Program-made: the position numbers and the translations under genes
NCBI GenBank assembly: GCA_900544255.1
Contig: UQUM01000006.1
Span: 12,000 to 75,999, forward strand
DNA: 64,000 bases
Reading direction: 5' to 3'
Source: an uncultured Sutterella sp.
GTDB lineage: Bacteria > Pseudomonadota > Gammaproteobacteria > Burkholderiales > Burkholderiaceae_F
Part shown: one piece after another, positions 32,705-40,635 of the stretch
Numbering within the stretch: position 1 is the first letter of the stretch
How the letters are laid out: each line of letters opens with the position of its first letter
Notes under the pieces: generated by a model
Told to the model about the DNA's origin: nothing
Seen by the model: the letters and a program-made list of their open reading frames with translations, nothing else
Database searches by the model: none

Positions 32705-33322
32705 TTAAATGGTCGTTAATCCCAGCGGCCGCAGCAGATTTCCGGTTTCAAAGACGGGAAGCCCCATGATGCCGGTGTAACTTCCCTCGATGCGGGCAAT
32801 GAAAAGACCGGCTAAGCCCTGAATGCCGTAGCCGCCCGCTTTGTCATAAGGTTCGTCAGTGGCGATGTAGCGTTCAATCTGCTCCTCAGAGAGCGACGTA
32901 AACGTTACCCGACTCACGCTTACCGCGTTAGTAAGGTGTTCGTCGTCCGTTCCAACCCAAACCGCTGTCCGAACTTCATGCGTGCCGCCGGAGAGGCGTT
33001 GCATGAAGCGGCGTGCTTCATCGCAGTCTGCGGGTTTCCCGAGAACGATGCCGTCCGAAATAACGACGGTATCCGCCGTGAGAACCGGGGCGGGGGTTCG
33101 GCCCTCGGCACGGATTTTGGCTAGCGCCGCCAGCGCTTTTTCCCGAGCGGTGCGGATGACGTAATTCTCCGCCGATTCGCCCGGCAGCTGCTCTTCATCC
33201 CCTTCGACGAAGGTGAGAACGTCCGCCATGCCCACCGGCATCACTTCAAAATCCGTGACGCCGATCGTGGTGAGAAGCTCCCGACGGCGCGGGCTTTTGC
33301 TCGCAAGATACAGTCTCGGCAT
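32705..33322 (-). CDS. maf: Maf-like nucleoside triphosphate pyrophosphatase
   Basis: A 205-aa Maf/YhdE protein that hydrolyses dTTP, UTP or modified nucleotides to monophosphates, a house-cleaning role. The signature LASKSPRRRELL opens the protein; later conserved parts are ADTVVISDGIVLGKP and EPYDKAGGYGIQGLAG. It is the last gene of the yebC-purD-nadD-rsfS-rlmH-maf string, 3 bp after rlmH. Which of the two Maf subtypes it is cannot be decided by eye; GYGIQGL favours the dTTP/UTP group. Confidence 0.92.
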   Translation of the reverse strand: MPRLYLASKSPRRRELLTTIGVTDFEVMPVGMADVLTFVEGDEEQLPGESAENYVIRTAREKALAALAKIRAEGRTPAPVLTADTVVISDGIVLGKPADCDEARRFMQRLSGGTHEVRTAVWVGTDDEHLTNAVSVSRVTFTSLSEEQIERYIATDEPYDKAGGYGIQGLAGLFIARIEGSYTGIMGLPVFETGNLLRPLGLTTI

Positions 33323-33325
33323 GAA

Positions 33326-33793
33326 TCAAACCCGGTGATAGGGGTGGTTGTTCAGAATCGACCACGCGCGGTAGATTTGCTCGACGAGCATGACGCGGGC
33401 AAAGGCGTGCGGCAGCGTCATCGAGGATAGGCGCAGCATCATGCGGCAGCCTTTCTTTAATTCGGGATCGAGCCCGTCGGCGCCGCCGATCAAAAACGTT
33501 ACGCCGCAACCTTCGTTTTTCCATCCGTCGACTTTTTTCGCAAAGTCCATGGTGGTGAAGTCGCGGCCGTGCTCGTCCATCGCGACGACGATGTCTCCGG
33601 CAGGAATGGCCTTGCGGATACGCTCGGCTTCTAGCTGCATGAGTTTGGCAGCGGGTTGTCCCGCGCGGGGTTCGGCTTTGACTTCCTTTACGACAACCGT
33701 GAAGTCCTTTGGAAAACGTCCGAGATAATCTTTGACGGCTTCATCGGCCCAACCGGGCTGACGAAGACCGACGGCGACAACGGTAATGTGCAT
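33326..33793 (-). CDS. rlmH: 23S rRNA (pseudouridine1915-N3)-methyltransferase
   Basis: A 155-aa SPOUT methyltransferase acting on helix 69 of 23S rRNA. The opening MHITVVAVG, the SAM-binding knot motif FLIGGADGLDPELK and the terminal AFARVMLVEQIYRAWSILNN-HPYHR are diagnostic. It lies 3 bp downstream of rsfS and 3 bp upstream of maf, the conserved rsfS-rlmH pairing. Confidence 0.96.
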   Translation of the reverse strand: MHITVVAVGLRQPGWADEAVKDYLGRFPKDFTVVVKEVKAEPRAGQPAAKLMQLEAERIRKAIPAGDIVVAMDEHGRDFTTMDFAKKVDGWKNEGCGVTFLIGGADGLDPELKKGCRMMLRLSSMTLPHAFARVMLVEQIYRAWSILNNHPYHRV

Positions 33794-33796
33794 GAT

Positions 33797-34162
33797 TTAT
33801 TCCGCGGATTTGGCGTTGACGGCCTTTGCAAGTTCCATCGCGTGCGGCCCCCAGAGTTCGGCGAGGTTGTAGTAGTCGCGGACGACGGGTTGCATGCAGT
33901 GCACGACGACGGAACCGCAGTCAACGAGCACCCATTCGCCGGAGTCGAGACCTTCGAGTCCCGAAACCTTGCCGCCGTTTTCCTTCACGGCGCGGGCGGC
34001 GGAAAGACCGAGAGCGCGGGTTTGGCGGTTGCTGGTGCCGGAAGCGACGATGACGCGCTCAAAGGCGCTCGTCTTGTCGGTGGTGTCGTAGACGCGGATG
34101 TCCTGAGCCTTGACGTCTTCCAGGGCGTTGACGATAAGGGAAACAAGTTCTTCAGTAGTCAT
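33797..34162 (-). CDS. rsfS: Ribosomal silencing factor RsfS
   Basis: A 121-aa protein that binds ribosomal protein L14 and blocks subunit joining during starvation. The core LEDVKAQDIRVYDTTDKTSAFERVIVASGTSNRQ and the GEWVLVDCGSVVVH-M stretch are diagnostic. ATG 34162 is chosen since the conserved MTTEELVSLI begins there; the frame is open 11 codons further upstream into nadD. The nadD-rsfS-rlmH order is conserved widely. Confidence 0.95.
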   Translation of the reverse strand: MTTEELVSLIVNALEDVKAQDIRVYDTTDKTSAFERVIVASGTSNRQTRALGLSAARAVKENGGKVSGLEGLDSGEWVLVDCGSVVVHCMQPVVRDYYNLAELWGPHAMELAKAVNAKSAE

Positions 34163-34172
34163 TCTTTCTTTT

Positions 34173-34835
34173 TCAATAGATGTTGCGGCGGGCAATTAAA
34201 GCCGCCGTCGGCGCAGGCAGCCAGGCCGAGAGCCGTCGTAGGGCTTCACGTCGGCCTGCTTCTGCAAAAAGCGTGCGGATTTTAGTCGAACTTGCTGCGT
34301 GTTCGGGCATCGAAAAGAAGGTGATTTTTCCGTGCGGGACTTCGTTGACGATTTCGGGCGTGGTAAGGCGCTCCTCTGCCCAGACTTTAACGGCCTCGGT
34401 CGGCGCACCTTTTGCAGTGCTGCGGCTGCAGACGGCAATCGACACGTAGTCCGTGAGACGAGTCCAGTCTTTCCAGGTGTGAAAGTTCACCCACTGATCC
34501 TGACCGATGAGGAGAATGAGGGGGAGTGACGTCCCGACGGCGTTTCTGAGATCTCGGACGGTGTCGATCGTGTAGGTCGCGCCCTCTCTTAAAACGTCCG
34601 TGAGGTTGATGCCGAATTCCGGGTGGTCGCTCACTGCGGCTTCGAGCATGGCGAGCCGCAGATTAAGAGGGGTCAGCACGTCTTTTTGCCACGGTGCCGG
34701 AGCCGGGACAAAATCGACGCGCAGGAGCTTGAGCTGCCGGATCGCTTCGCGCGCGAGCGCAAGGTGCCCTGTGTGCACGGGGTCAAAGGTGCCGCCCAAA
34801 AGGCCGATACCACGAGGAAAAAAGGGAGCAGTCAT
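34173..34835 (-). CDS. nadD: Nicotinate-nucleotide adenylyltransferase
   Basis: A 220-aa enzyme forming deamido-NAD from NaMN and ATP. The nucleotidyltransferase motif GLLGGTFDPVHTGHLALA is near the N-terminus, and the SSTKIR motif lies near the C-terminus. ATG 34835 is preferred over the longer frame (to 34871), which would run through the terminator hairpin. It is followed by rsfS after 10 bp. Confidence 0.95.
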   Translation of the reverse strand: MTAPFFPRGIGLLGGTFDPVHTGHLALAREAIRQLKLLRVDFVPAPAPWQKDVLTPLNLRLAMLEAAVSDHPEFGINLTDVLREGATYTIDTVRDLRNAVGTSLPLILLIGQDQWVNFHTWKDWTRLTDYVSIAVCSRSTAKGAPTEAVKVWAEERLTTPEIVNEVPHGKITFFSMPEHAASSTKIRTLFAEAGRREALRRLSAWLPAPTAALIARRNIY

Positions 34836-34849
34836 TCTTAGAAAGGAAG

Positions 34850-34883
34850 AAAAAAGCACGCGGCCCGACAAGGGGCCGCGTGC
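34850..34883 (-). terminator. Hairpin and T-tract between purD and nadD
   Basis: Minus strand: 11-bp arms GCACGCGGCCC and GGGCCGCGTGC followed by six T, ending 14 bp before the nadD start. Confidence 0.9.
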
Positions 34884-34907
34884 TTTGGGGAATCGGCGTC
34901 CGAAGGG

Positions 34908-36176
34908 TTACTTCAGAGCACGATAGCCGATGTCGCGGCGCATCTGGGCGCCGTCAAAGTGTACCTGATCAGCGGCTTCGTACGCAGCGTCACGGGCTTC
35001 GCGGATGGTTTTGCCGAGCCCAACGACGCAGAGGACGCGACCGCCTGCGGTGACGAGTTCGCCCTTGTCGTTCGTTTTGGTACCGGCATGGAAAACGTGA
35101 TGCAGGGCGTCATTTTGGGGAAGCGCCGTAATCACGTCGCCCTTGCGGGGGCTTTCGGGGTAACCGTGGGAAGCGACGACGACGCCCAAAGCGGCACGAT
35201 CGTCCCAATCGAGCGTCACGGTGTCAAGGTGACCGTCCGCCGCAGCTTTGAGCACTTTGGCAAAGTCACCGGTAATGCGGCTCATGATGGGCTGCGTTTC
35301 CGGATCGCCCATGCGGCAGTTGAATTCCAGGGTCTTTGCCTTGCCGTCCTTACCGATCATGAGGCCCGCGTAGAGGAACCCGGTATAGGGAAGGCCGTCC
35401 TTTGTCATCCCTTTCACGGTGGGTTCAATGATGTCGCGCATCACCTGGGCATGAATTTCCGGCGTGACGACGGGGGCCGGGCTGTAGGCTCCCATGCCGC
35501 CTGTGTTGGGGCCCTTGTCGTGATCCAAGAGGCGCTTATGGTCCTGGCTCGTCGCGAGCGGCAGAATGTGTTCGCCGTCCACCATGACGATGAAACTCGC
35601 TTCTTCGCCGTCGAGATAGTCTTCGATCACGACGCGGGCACCGGCGGCACCGAATTTATGGCCTTCGAGCATGTCGTCCACGGCGCGGTGCGCGGTTTCA
35701 AGATCCATCGCGACGACAACGCCCTTGCCGGCGGCGAGGCCGTCGGCCTTGATGACGATCGGCGCGCCTTTTTTGTCAAGATAGGCGTGAGCCTTTTCGG
35801 GATCCGAGAACGTTTCGTAGTCCGCCGTCGGAATTCCGTGGCGCTTCATGAAGGCCTTGGCGAAATCCTTGGAGCTTTCCAGCTGTGCGGCTTCCTTCGT
35901 GGGGCCGAAGACGGAAAGACCTTCGCGGCGGAAAACGTTCACAAGCCCCTTCGCAAGCGGGGCTTCGGGGCCGACGACCGTGAGTTCGACGCCGTTTGTT
36001 TTCGCAAACTGCGCGAGTTCTTCAATATCGGTGACGGGGAGGTTTTCAATACCGGGTTCCGCGGCCGTACCGGGGTTACCGGGGGCGATCCAGACTTTGT
36101 CGACGTTTTCGGACAAAGAGAGACGCCAGGCGAGAGCATGTTCGCGGCCGCCGCCGCCCACAACGAGAACTTTCAT
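34908..36176 (-). CDS. purD: Phosphoribosylamine-glycine ligase
   Basis: A 422-aa ATP-grasp enzyme of purine synthesis (GAR synthetase). The N-terminal VLVVGGGGREHALAWRL, the ATP-grasp segment PIVIKADGLAAGKGVVVA and the GMGAYSPAP motif are present. ARVVIEDYLDGEEASF and EFNCRMGDPETQ complete the active site. yebC lies upstream across a terminator, and a second terminator separates it from nadD, so it may form its own transcription unit within the string. Confidence 0.97.
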   Translation of the reverse strand: MKVLVVGGGGREHALAWRLSLSENVDKVWIAPGNPGTAAEPGIENLPVTDIEELAQFAKTNGVELTVVGPEAPLAKGLVNVFRREGLSVFGPTKEAAQLESSKDFAKAFMKRHGIPTADYETFSDPEKAHAYLDKKGAPIVIKADGLAAGKGVVVAMDLETAHRAVDDMLEGHKFGAAGARVVIEDYLDGEEASFIVMVDGEHILPLATSQDHKRLLDHDKGPNTGGMGAYSPAPVVTPEIHAQVMRDIIEPTVKGMTKDGLPYTGFLYAGLMIGKDGKAKTLEFNCRMGDPETQPIMSRITGDFAKVLKAAADGHLDTVTLDWDDRAALGVVVASHGYPESPRKGDVITALPQNDALHHVFHAGTKTNDKGELVTAGGRVLCVVGLGKTIREARDAAYEAADQVHFDGAQMRRDIGYRALK

Positions 36177-36223
36177 TCGATCAACTCCGATGGAGGAAAA
36201 AGGGAAAGGAAAAATTCGTTAAT

Positions 36224-36258
36224 AAAAAAACGGCGCACGTTACCCGTAAACGTGCGCC
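36224..36258 (-). terminator. yebC terminator
   Basis: Minus strand: GGCGCACGTT and AACGTGCGCC arms (10 bp, 7-nt loop) followed by a G then seven T, 48 bp before purD. Confidence 0.9.
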
Positions 36259-36286
36259 GCCTCTGCTGAGCTATAGAGCCGAGAGC

Positions 36287-37021
36287 TTATTCTTCGTCAT
36301 CAAAGACGGCGCTCGTGTAAACGTTGGACACGTCGTCCAAGTCTTCGAGCGCATCAATGAGGCGATGCATCTTCTGAGCGTCTTCGCCCTTCAATTCCAC
36401 TTCATTCAAGGCCTTCATCGTCACGTCGGACGCGGCGGGTGTCAAACCCGCGGCTTCAAAGGCCTTCTGCACGGCGTCAAACGCCTGCGGGTCGCAGACC
36501 ACTTCGATTGAACCGTCGTCCTGCGTCACTACGTCGTCGGCACCGGCTTCGAGCGCGGTTTCCATCACCTTGTCTTCGTCCGTACCCGGTTCGAAGAAGA
36601 ACTCACCGCAGTGCTTGAACTGGAAGGAAACGGAGCCTTCGGCGCCCATGTTGCCGCCGTGCTTGGAGAGAATGTGGCGCACGTCGGCGACCGTACGGGT
36701 GCGGTTGTCGGTGGTGCAGTCGATGATGAGGGAAGCACCGCCGATGCCGTAGCCTTCGTAGCGGACTTCTTCGTAGTTCACGCCTTCCAACTGGCCCGTG
36801 CCCTTCAAAATGGCGTTATTGATCGTGTCCTTCGGGACGTTGCCTTCGCGGGCTTTCAGAATGGCCAGACGGAGGCGGGAGTTCATGTCGGGGTCTCCGC
36901 CGCCGCCCACGCGGGCAGCAACGATGATTTCACGGACCAGTTTGGTCCAGAGATTGGAACGCTTGGCGTCCTGACGGCCCTTACGGTGCTGAATATTGGC
37001 CCATTTGGAATGACCGGACAT
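36287..37021 (-). CDS. yebC: YebC/PmpR-family protein
   Basis: A 244-aa cytosolic protein of the YebC/PmpR/TACO1 family. MSGHSKWANIQHRKGRQDAK at the start is diagnostic, followed by NVPKDTINNAIL and the C-terminal VSNVYTSAVFDDEE. The family was described as transcriptional regulators (PmpR) and more recently linked to translation of difficult sequences. It stands at the head of the purD-nadD-rsfS-rlmH-maf string. Confidence 0.96.
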   Translation of the reverse strand: MSGHSKWANIQHRKGRQDAKRSNLWTKLVREIIVAARVGGGGDPDMNSRLRLAILKAREGNVPKDTINNAILKGTGQLEGVNYEEVRYEGYGIGGASLIIDCTTDNRTRTVADVRHILSKHGGNMGAEGSVSFQFKHCGEFFFEPGTDEDKVMETALEAGADDVVTQDDGSIEVVCDPQAFDAVQKAFEAAGLTPAASDVTMKALNEVELKGEDAQKMHRLIDALEDLDDVSNVYTSAVFDDEE

Positions 37022-37156
37022 GAGTATGACCCTTTACTGATTGGTTTTGTTACGTCGGGCGGCGGTTTTTGAGGGGTACCTGAGGGACATTTTCAAGATG
37101 AAAACGACCGTCAGTAAATACCGGCGCCCCAAATTAAAGACTCACAATTTTAGCGC

Positions 37157-37185
37157 GGTACGGCGCTGTTGAAAAGCGCCGTACC
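37157..37185 (-). other. Perfect hairpin downstream of the AlbA_2 gene
   Basis: GGTACGGCGC and GCGCCGTACC form a 10-bp stem with a 9-nt loop, 11 bp after the stop of the AlbA_2 gene. No T-tract follows on either strand, so it may be a processing or stabilising structure rather than a classic terminator. Confidence 0.55.
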
Positions 37186-37196
37186 GGGAGGAATCG

Positions 37197-38663
37197 TCAG
37201 AGTTTCACAAGCCAACGCCCTTTTTTGGTCCCGGATCGGGTCAGGCGTCCCTCTTTTTTGAGTTTGGCGAGCCGATAGCGCACTTGGTCTTTTGAGAGAT
37301 TGAATTCGCGGGCCATTTCGTCGAGCGTTGCCGTCGGGGCGTTTTTCAAATAAGACAGCAGGCCGTCAGTGTCATTTCTGGGGTTATGGCGCTTGGTTTC
37401 AACGGTTACCGAGGCGTTGATCGGTTTTTGCAGAATTTGAGAAATTTGTGCCGCAGAGGGCCAGGAGACATCATTGGGCCGCATCAAGACGGTTCGAACG
37501 GCAAAACCGGCATCCGTGATGATGGGAGCAGGAAGGCCCCATTGCTTCATCAGACGGAAAGCGCGGGGAATTCCGCTGGCCCATTTTTCCATCAGATGGG
37601 TATAGGCCAAGGCGTTGGCTAAAGCGGGATTGCGGTAGGTGGTGAAGCCTGAGATGGCTTGTTCAACCGTCATGCCGTCAGGGAGCCCCCCGGGGGAAGT
37701 GATTTCGAGGCGATCTCGAAAAAGCGCGACGGTAATGCTGTCTTGGGCCGCAATGTAACTTCGATGACAAATGGCGTTCATGACCAATTCACGAACGGCA
37801 TTGGCCGGAAGTTCCGGAATGTCGTACCGCTCACCGTTGTTAATGATGGTGCGGACTTCCAGTTTGCTCGTCAACCAATCGACGGTTTGATGATACTGCT
37901 CAATCAGTGGGCCGGAAAAGACCTTTGTGTCGCGGATGTCGGTGCGATCTTCTCCGAGAAAAAGCCCGCACCGAACGGCACTTCCGGGAACCGCTCGGCA
38001 AGTGCCTTCCAACAGTTCAAATCCGTAATGAGGCAGTACGTCTCCGTTATTGCTGGAAATGAGTTTCCAGTCTTGCAAAATGGCCGGCGTCGGGGCTTTG
38101 GGCGGGGGGAGCGTCAGAGTTTCGGCGTTTTGTCGGGCTTCGGCGTAAAGCGCTCGACACAAGGCTTTAAGCCGCGTCGGTGTAACGGCCGGTGCCCCTG
38201 AAACGACCGTAGTATCAAAAGTACGACGACTGCCGCTGAAACGCAGTTCCGTCAGTCGGTAGATGTCGGCAAGACGCGTCGTAGCGCCGGTGCGGATGAA
38301 TGTCCCTTGATCAGGGCCCAGTTCTTTGAGGTAGTAAGGAGTGAACGCGCCGGGAAATACGTCAAGGACGACGACGGGTTTTTCGTCGAGAATTTCAACG
38401 CGGATTTTGTAAGCCACTTGAGGCGTACAGTTGTCCGCAATCGAATTGGTGACGGCGTCAGTCAAGCGGCTGAGATCTGTTTCCGGCGGCAGGCCTGAAA
38501 CCGTGCGAGATGCATCATCCACACCGATGATGATTTTTCCGCCCTTGCCGTTGGCAAAGGCCACGACGGTTCGGAGGAGTCGTTTTTTTTCGCCGGAAGA
38601 ATTGAATTCTCGTTTGTATTCGAGTTGTTCGGATTCCGGCGGCAGAAGGAAAACGGTCATCAT
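37197..38663 (-). CDS. AlbA_2/Schlafen-like DNA-binding ATPase-domain protein
   Basis: A 488-aa protein. The N-terminal AlbA_2 (Schlafen-type) domain (about residues 8-130) shows EQLEYKREFN and AFANGKGGKIIIGVDD. A GHKL-type ATP-binding domain follows (about 270-400), with NAVRELVMNAICHRSY as N-box, LEITSPGGLPDG and GIPRAF. A C-terminal winged helix (about 435-485; LDEMAREFNLSKDQVRYRLAKL) completes it. Such proteins are often autoregulatory transcription factors or accessory defence-associated genes. It starts ATGATG inside an inverted repeat, and its upstream region carries nine 9-bp repeats. Its base composition is less GC-biased than its neighbours, suggesting acquisition. Confidence 0.85.
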   Translation of the reverse strand: MMTVFLLPPESEQLEYKREFNSSGEKKRLLRTVVAFANGKGGKIIIGVDDASRTVSGLPPETDLSRLTDAVTNSIADNCTPQVAYKIRVEILDEKPVVVLDVFPGAFTPYYLKELGPDQGTFIRTGATTRLADIYRLTELRFSGSRRTFDTTVVSGAPAVTPTRLKALCRALYAEARQNAETLTLPPPKAPTPAILQDWKLISSNNGDVLPHYGFELLEGTCRAVPGSAVRCGLFLGEDRTDIRDTKVFSGPLIEQYHQTVDWLTSKLEVRTIINNGERYDIPELPANAVRELVMNAICHRSYIAAQDSITVALFRDRLEITSPGGLPDGMTVEQAISGFTTYRNPALANALAYTHLMEKWASGIPRAFRLMKQWGLPAPIITDAGFAVRTVLMRPNDVSWPSAAQISQILQKPINASVTVETKRHNPRNDTDGLLSYLKNAPTATLDEMAREFNLSKDQVRYRLAKLKKEGRLTRSGTKKGRWLVKL

Positions 38664-38900
38664 TATTGTGGGAATTAATTGTGGGAATTCTTATAACAGT
38701 TTACCACAATAATGAAATGAAACGTAAATCTTGTGCAATGATATATTTTTGATCGTCGGTTTTGTGGAAATTGTGGTGATTGTGGGAATTATGGGGATTT
38801 GCCATGATCATGCTTGAAATAATTCTATTGCGTTGAAAATTAAGATAATAGTAGAGTATTTATAGCTTTTCTTTGGATTGGAATTGTGGGGATTATGGGT
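38661..38900. repeat. Cluster of 9-bp ATTGTGGGA-type repeats upstream of the AlbA_2 gene
   Basis: Copies with at most a few changes from ATTGTGGGA start at 38665, 38678, 38761, 38770, 38779, 38788, 38883 and 38892, with one inverted copy at 38704. Four (38761-38796) and two (38883-38900) are exact 9-bp tandems; the first two are 13 bp apart. CATTATTGTGG (38661-38671) and CCACAATAATG (38704-38714) form a perfect 11-bp inverted repeat that includes the AlbA_2 start codon. The surrounding sequence is AT-rich. The pattern suggests a multi-site operator, or iterons. Confidence 0.75.
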
Positions 38901-38907
38901 AACGGAA

Positions 38908-38967
38908 TCTGAGAATCTCAGACTTTGGCATCTGGGATGTCGGCCATCGGCTTGTAACCCGTGTTAC
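38908..38967. promoter_or_regulatory. Two palindromes upstream of the Tat flavoprotein gene
   Basis: TCTGAGA-A-TCTCAGA (38908-38922) is a perfect 7-bp inverted repeat around a single A. GTAAC-CCGT-GTTAC (38954-38967) is a perfect 5-bp repeat with a 4-bp spacer. They lie 140-200 bp before the flavoprotein start; either could be an operator, and the second has Crp/Fnr-like half-site spacing. Confidence 0.4.
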
Positions 38968-39104
38968 GAAAACGACGGAAAGAAATTGAGCGAATGGCTT
39001 TCTTTGTAGGTTTCAGTTTCAATTAAGAATCGTCGGAAGCGGATTGGATTCCCTGTCAGTTCCGCGAGTCCGACAGTTAGAAAAATACCATAAGGAATAG
39101 CACC

Positions 39105-40619
39105 ATGCAGAGAAGAGCATTCACTCTCGGTGCGGCCGCCCTCGCGGTCGCAGGCACTTTGTCCCTCTCCATGAACGTCGCGATGGCTAAAGACATCGCC
39201 ATGACGGCGGACGTCGTCGTGATCGGTGCCGGTACGGCCGGTACGGCCGCGGCTTTGGCAGCGGCGGAAACGGGTGCGAAGGTCATCACCCTTGAAAAGA
39301 AGGCGACCGTCGGCGGCACCGGCAATTTCTCCGAAGGCATCATGGCGGTCGAAAGTTCTATGCAGCGCGATTGGAACTACAACCTCACGAAGGATCAGGC
39401 CTTCAAGATGATCATGGACTACGGCCACTGGCGCGGGGACGCGCGCATGGTGCGTGCTTTCCTTGAAAAGACGGCGTCTACCATCGACTGGATGAAGAGC
39501 TATGGGGTGAAGTTCGAAAAACTCTATTCGAACTATCCGGGCGGCCTTTATACGTGGCACATTTACGAAGGTCGCGGCGCCGGCTGGATCAACCTCTTCC
39601 AGAAGAAGTACGCGGAAATGGGGCAGAAGCTCCTTCTTGAAACCCCCGCGAAGAGCCTCATTCAGAAGGACGGCAAGATCGTGGGCGTCGTGGCTGAAAA
39701 CGACGACGGCGACAAGATCACCATCAAGGCGGGCGCCGTCATCATTGCGACGGGCGGTTTCGGTGCTAATCCCGAAATGATGAAGAAGTATATGCGCTTC
39801 CCCGGCGTGGACGGTCTCGCGCAGGCTGGCAAAACGGGCGACGGCATCAACATGGCTTGGAATGCGGGCGCCGGCAAAGACGGCACCGAAGTACAGGCGT
39901 CTTATCGTCCGGGTCCCAAGGGAATCGGTACCACGAACCACGTGGCGGCTTCCGCCAAGCAGCCGCACTTGTGGCTTGATCCGCAGGGCCGCCGCTTCTG
40001 CGACGAAACGATCATGCTCAATTGGCCGTTTGCAGGTAATGCGCTGGAACGCATCGGCGGATCGATGTGGGTCGTGTACGACCAGAAGACTCTGAACTAC
40101 ATGGTCAAGGAAAAGGGCATCGACTTGGGCGTGGGCGTCATGGTGCCCGTGACGACGAAGCTGACGAACTTCGAGAAGGAATGGCCGGCTGCGGAAAAGG
40201 CGGGTTGGGCCGTGAAGGCTTCGAGCCTCAAAGAACTCGCGAAGAAGACCGGGATGGATCTTGAAACGCTCAAGGCGAGCGTGAAGGAATATAACGGCTT
40301 TGCCGCCGTGCGTCACGACGGTGAATTCGCGAAGGCCCCCGAATACCTGCGCGCCGTGGAAAAGGCGCCTTACTACGCCATCAAGATGGTGGCAACGTCC
40401 TTGGGGACGTTGGGCGGCATTAAGTCCAACGAACACTTCCAGGTCGTGAAGCAGGACGGTACCCCGATCCCCGGGCTTTACTGCGCGGGTAACGACGTGG
40501 GCGGTATGTACGGCGACAGCTATGACCTCCTGATGGCGGGTTCCACCATCGCCTGGGCCGTCAATTCCGGCCGTATCGCCGCGGAAAACGCGGTGAAGTA
40601 CGCGAAGAAGGCGAAGTAA
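39105..40619 (+). CDS. Tat-exported FAD-dependent reductase, flavocytochrome c/fumarate reductase family
   Basis: A 504-aa flavoprotein of the FccA/UrdA catalytic-subunit family. A twin-arginine signal (MQRRAFTLGAAALAVAG, cleaved near NVAMA) exports it folded. The FAD-binding VVVIGAGTAGTAAALAAAE starts near residue 38; VGGTGNFSEG, IIATGGFGANPEMM and the C-terminal GLYCAGNDVGGMYG complete the fold. There is no heme or FMN-binding domain, so a separate cytochrome must supply electrons; the NapC-like protein at 16390 is a candidate. The substrate (fumarate, urocanate or another enoate) cannot be assigned. AGGAATAGCACC precedes the ATG. A Crp-family gene is convergent downstream. Confidence 0.88.
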   Translation: MQRRAFTLGAAALAVAGTLSLSMNVAMAKDIAMTADVVVIGAGTAGTAAALAAAETGAKVITLEKKATVGGTGNFSEGIMAVESSMQRDWNYNLTKDQAFKMIMDYGHWRGDARMVRAFLEKTASTIDWMKSYGVKFEKLYSNYPGGLYTWHIYEGRGAGWINLFQKKYAEMGQKLLLETPAKSLIQKDGKIVGVVAENDDGDKITIKAGAVIIATGGFGANPEMMKKYMRFPGVDGLAQAGKTGDGINMAWNAGAGKDGTEVQASYRPGPKGIGTTNHVAASAKQPHLWLDPQGRRFCDETIMLNWPFAGNALERIGGSMWVVYDQKTLNYMVKEKGIDLGVGVMVPVTTKLTNFEKEWPAAEKAGWAVKASSLKELAKKTGMDLETLKASVKEYNGFAAVRHDGEFAKAPEYLRAVEKAPYYAIKMVATSLGTLGGIKSNEHFQVVKQDGTPIPGLYCAGNDVGGMYGDSYDLLMAGSTIAWAVNSGRIAAENAVKYAKKAK

Positions 40620-40635
40620 TCGCCTTCAGGGACCC

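Noticed and set aside
38761..38796. The 9-bp tandem repeats as a CRISPR-like array
   Set aside because: Units are directly adjacent, without spacers, and far too short; no cas genes nearby.
38964..40436. 490-codon minus-strand open frame opposite the Tat flavoprotein gene
   Set aside because: Antisense of a gene with signal peptide and FAD motif; no motif of its own.
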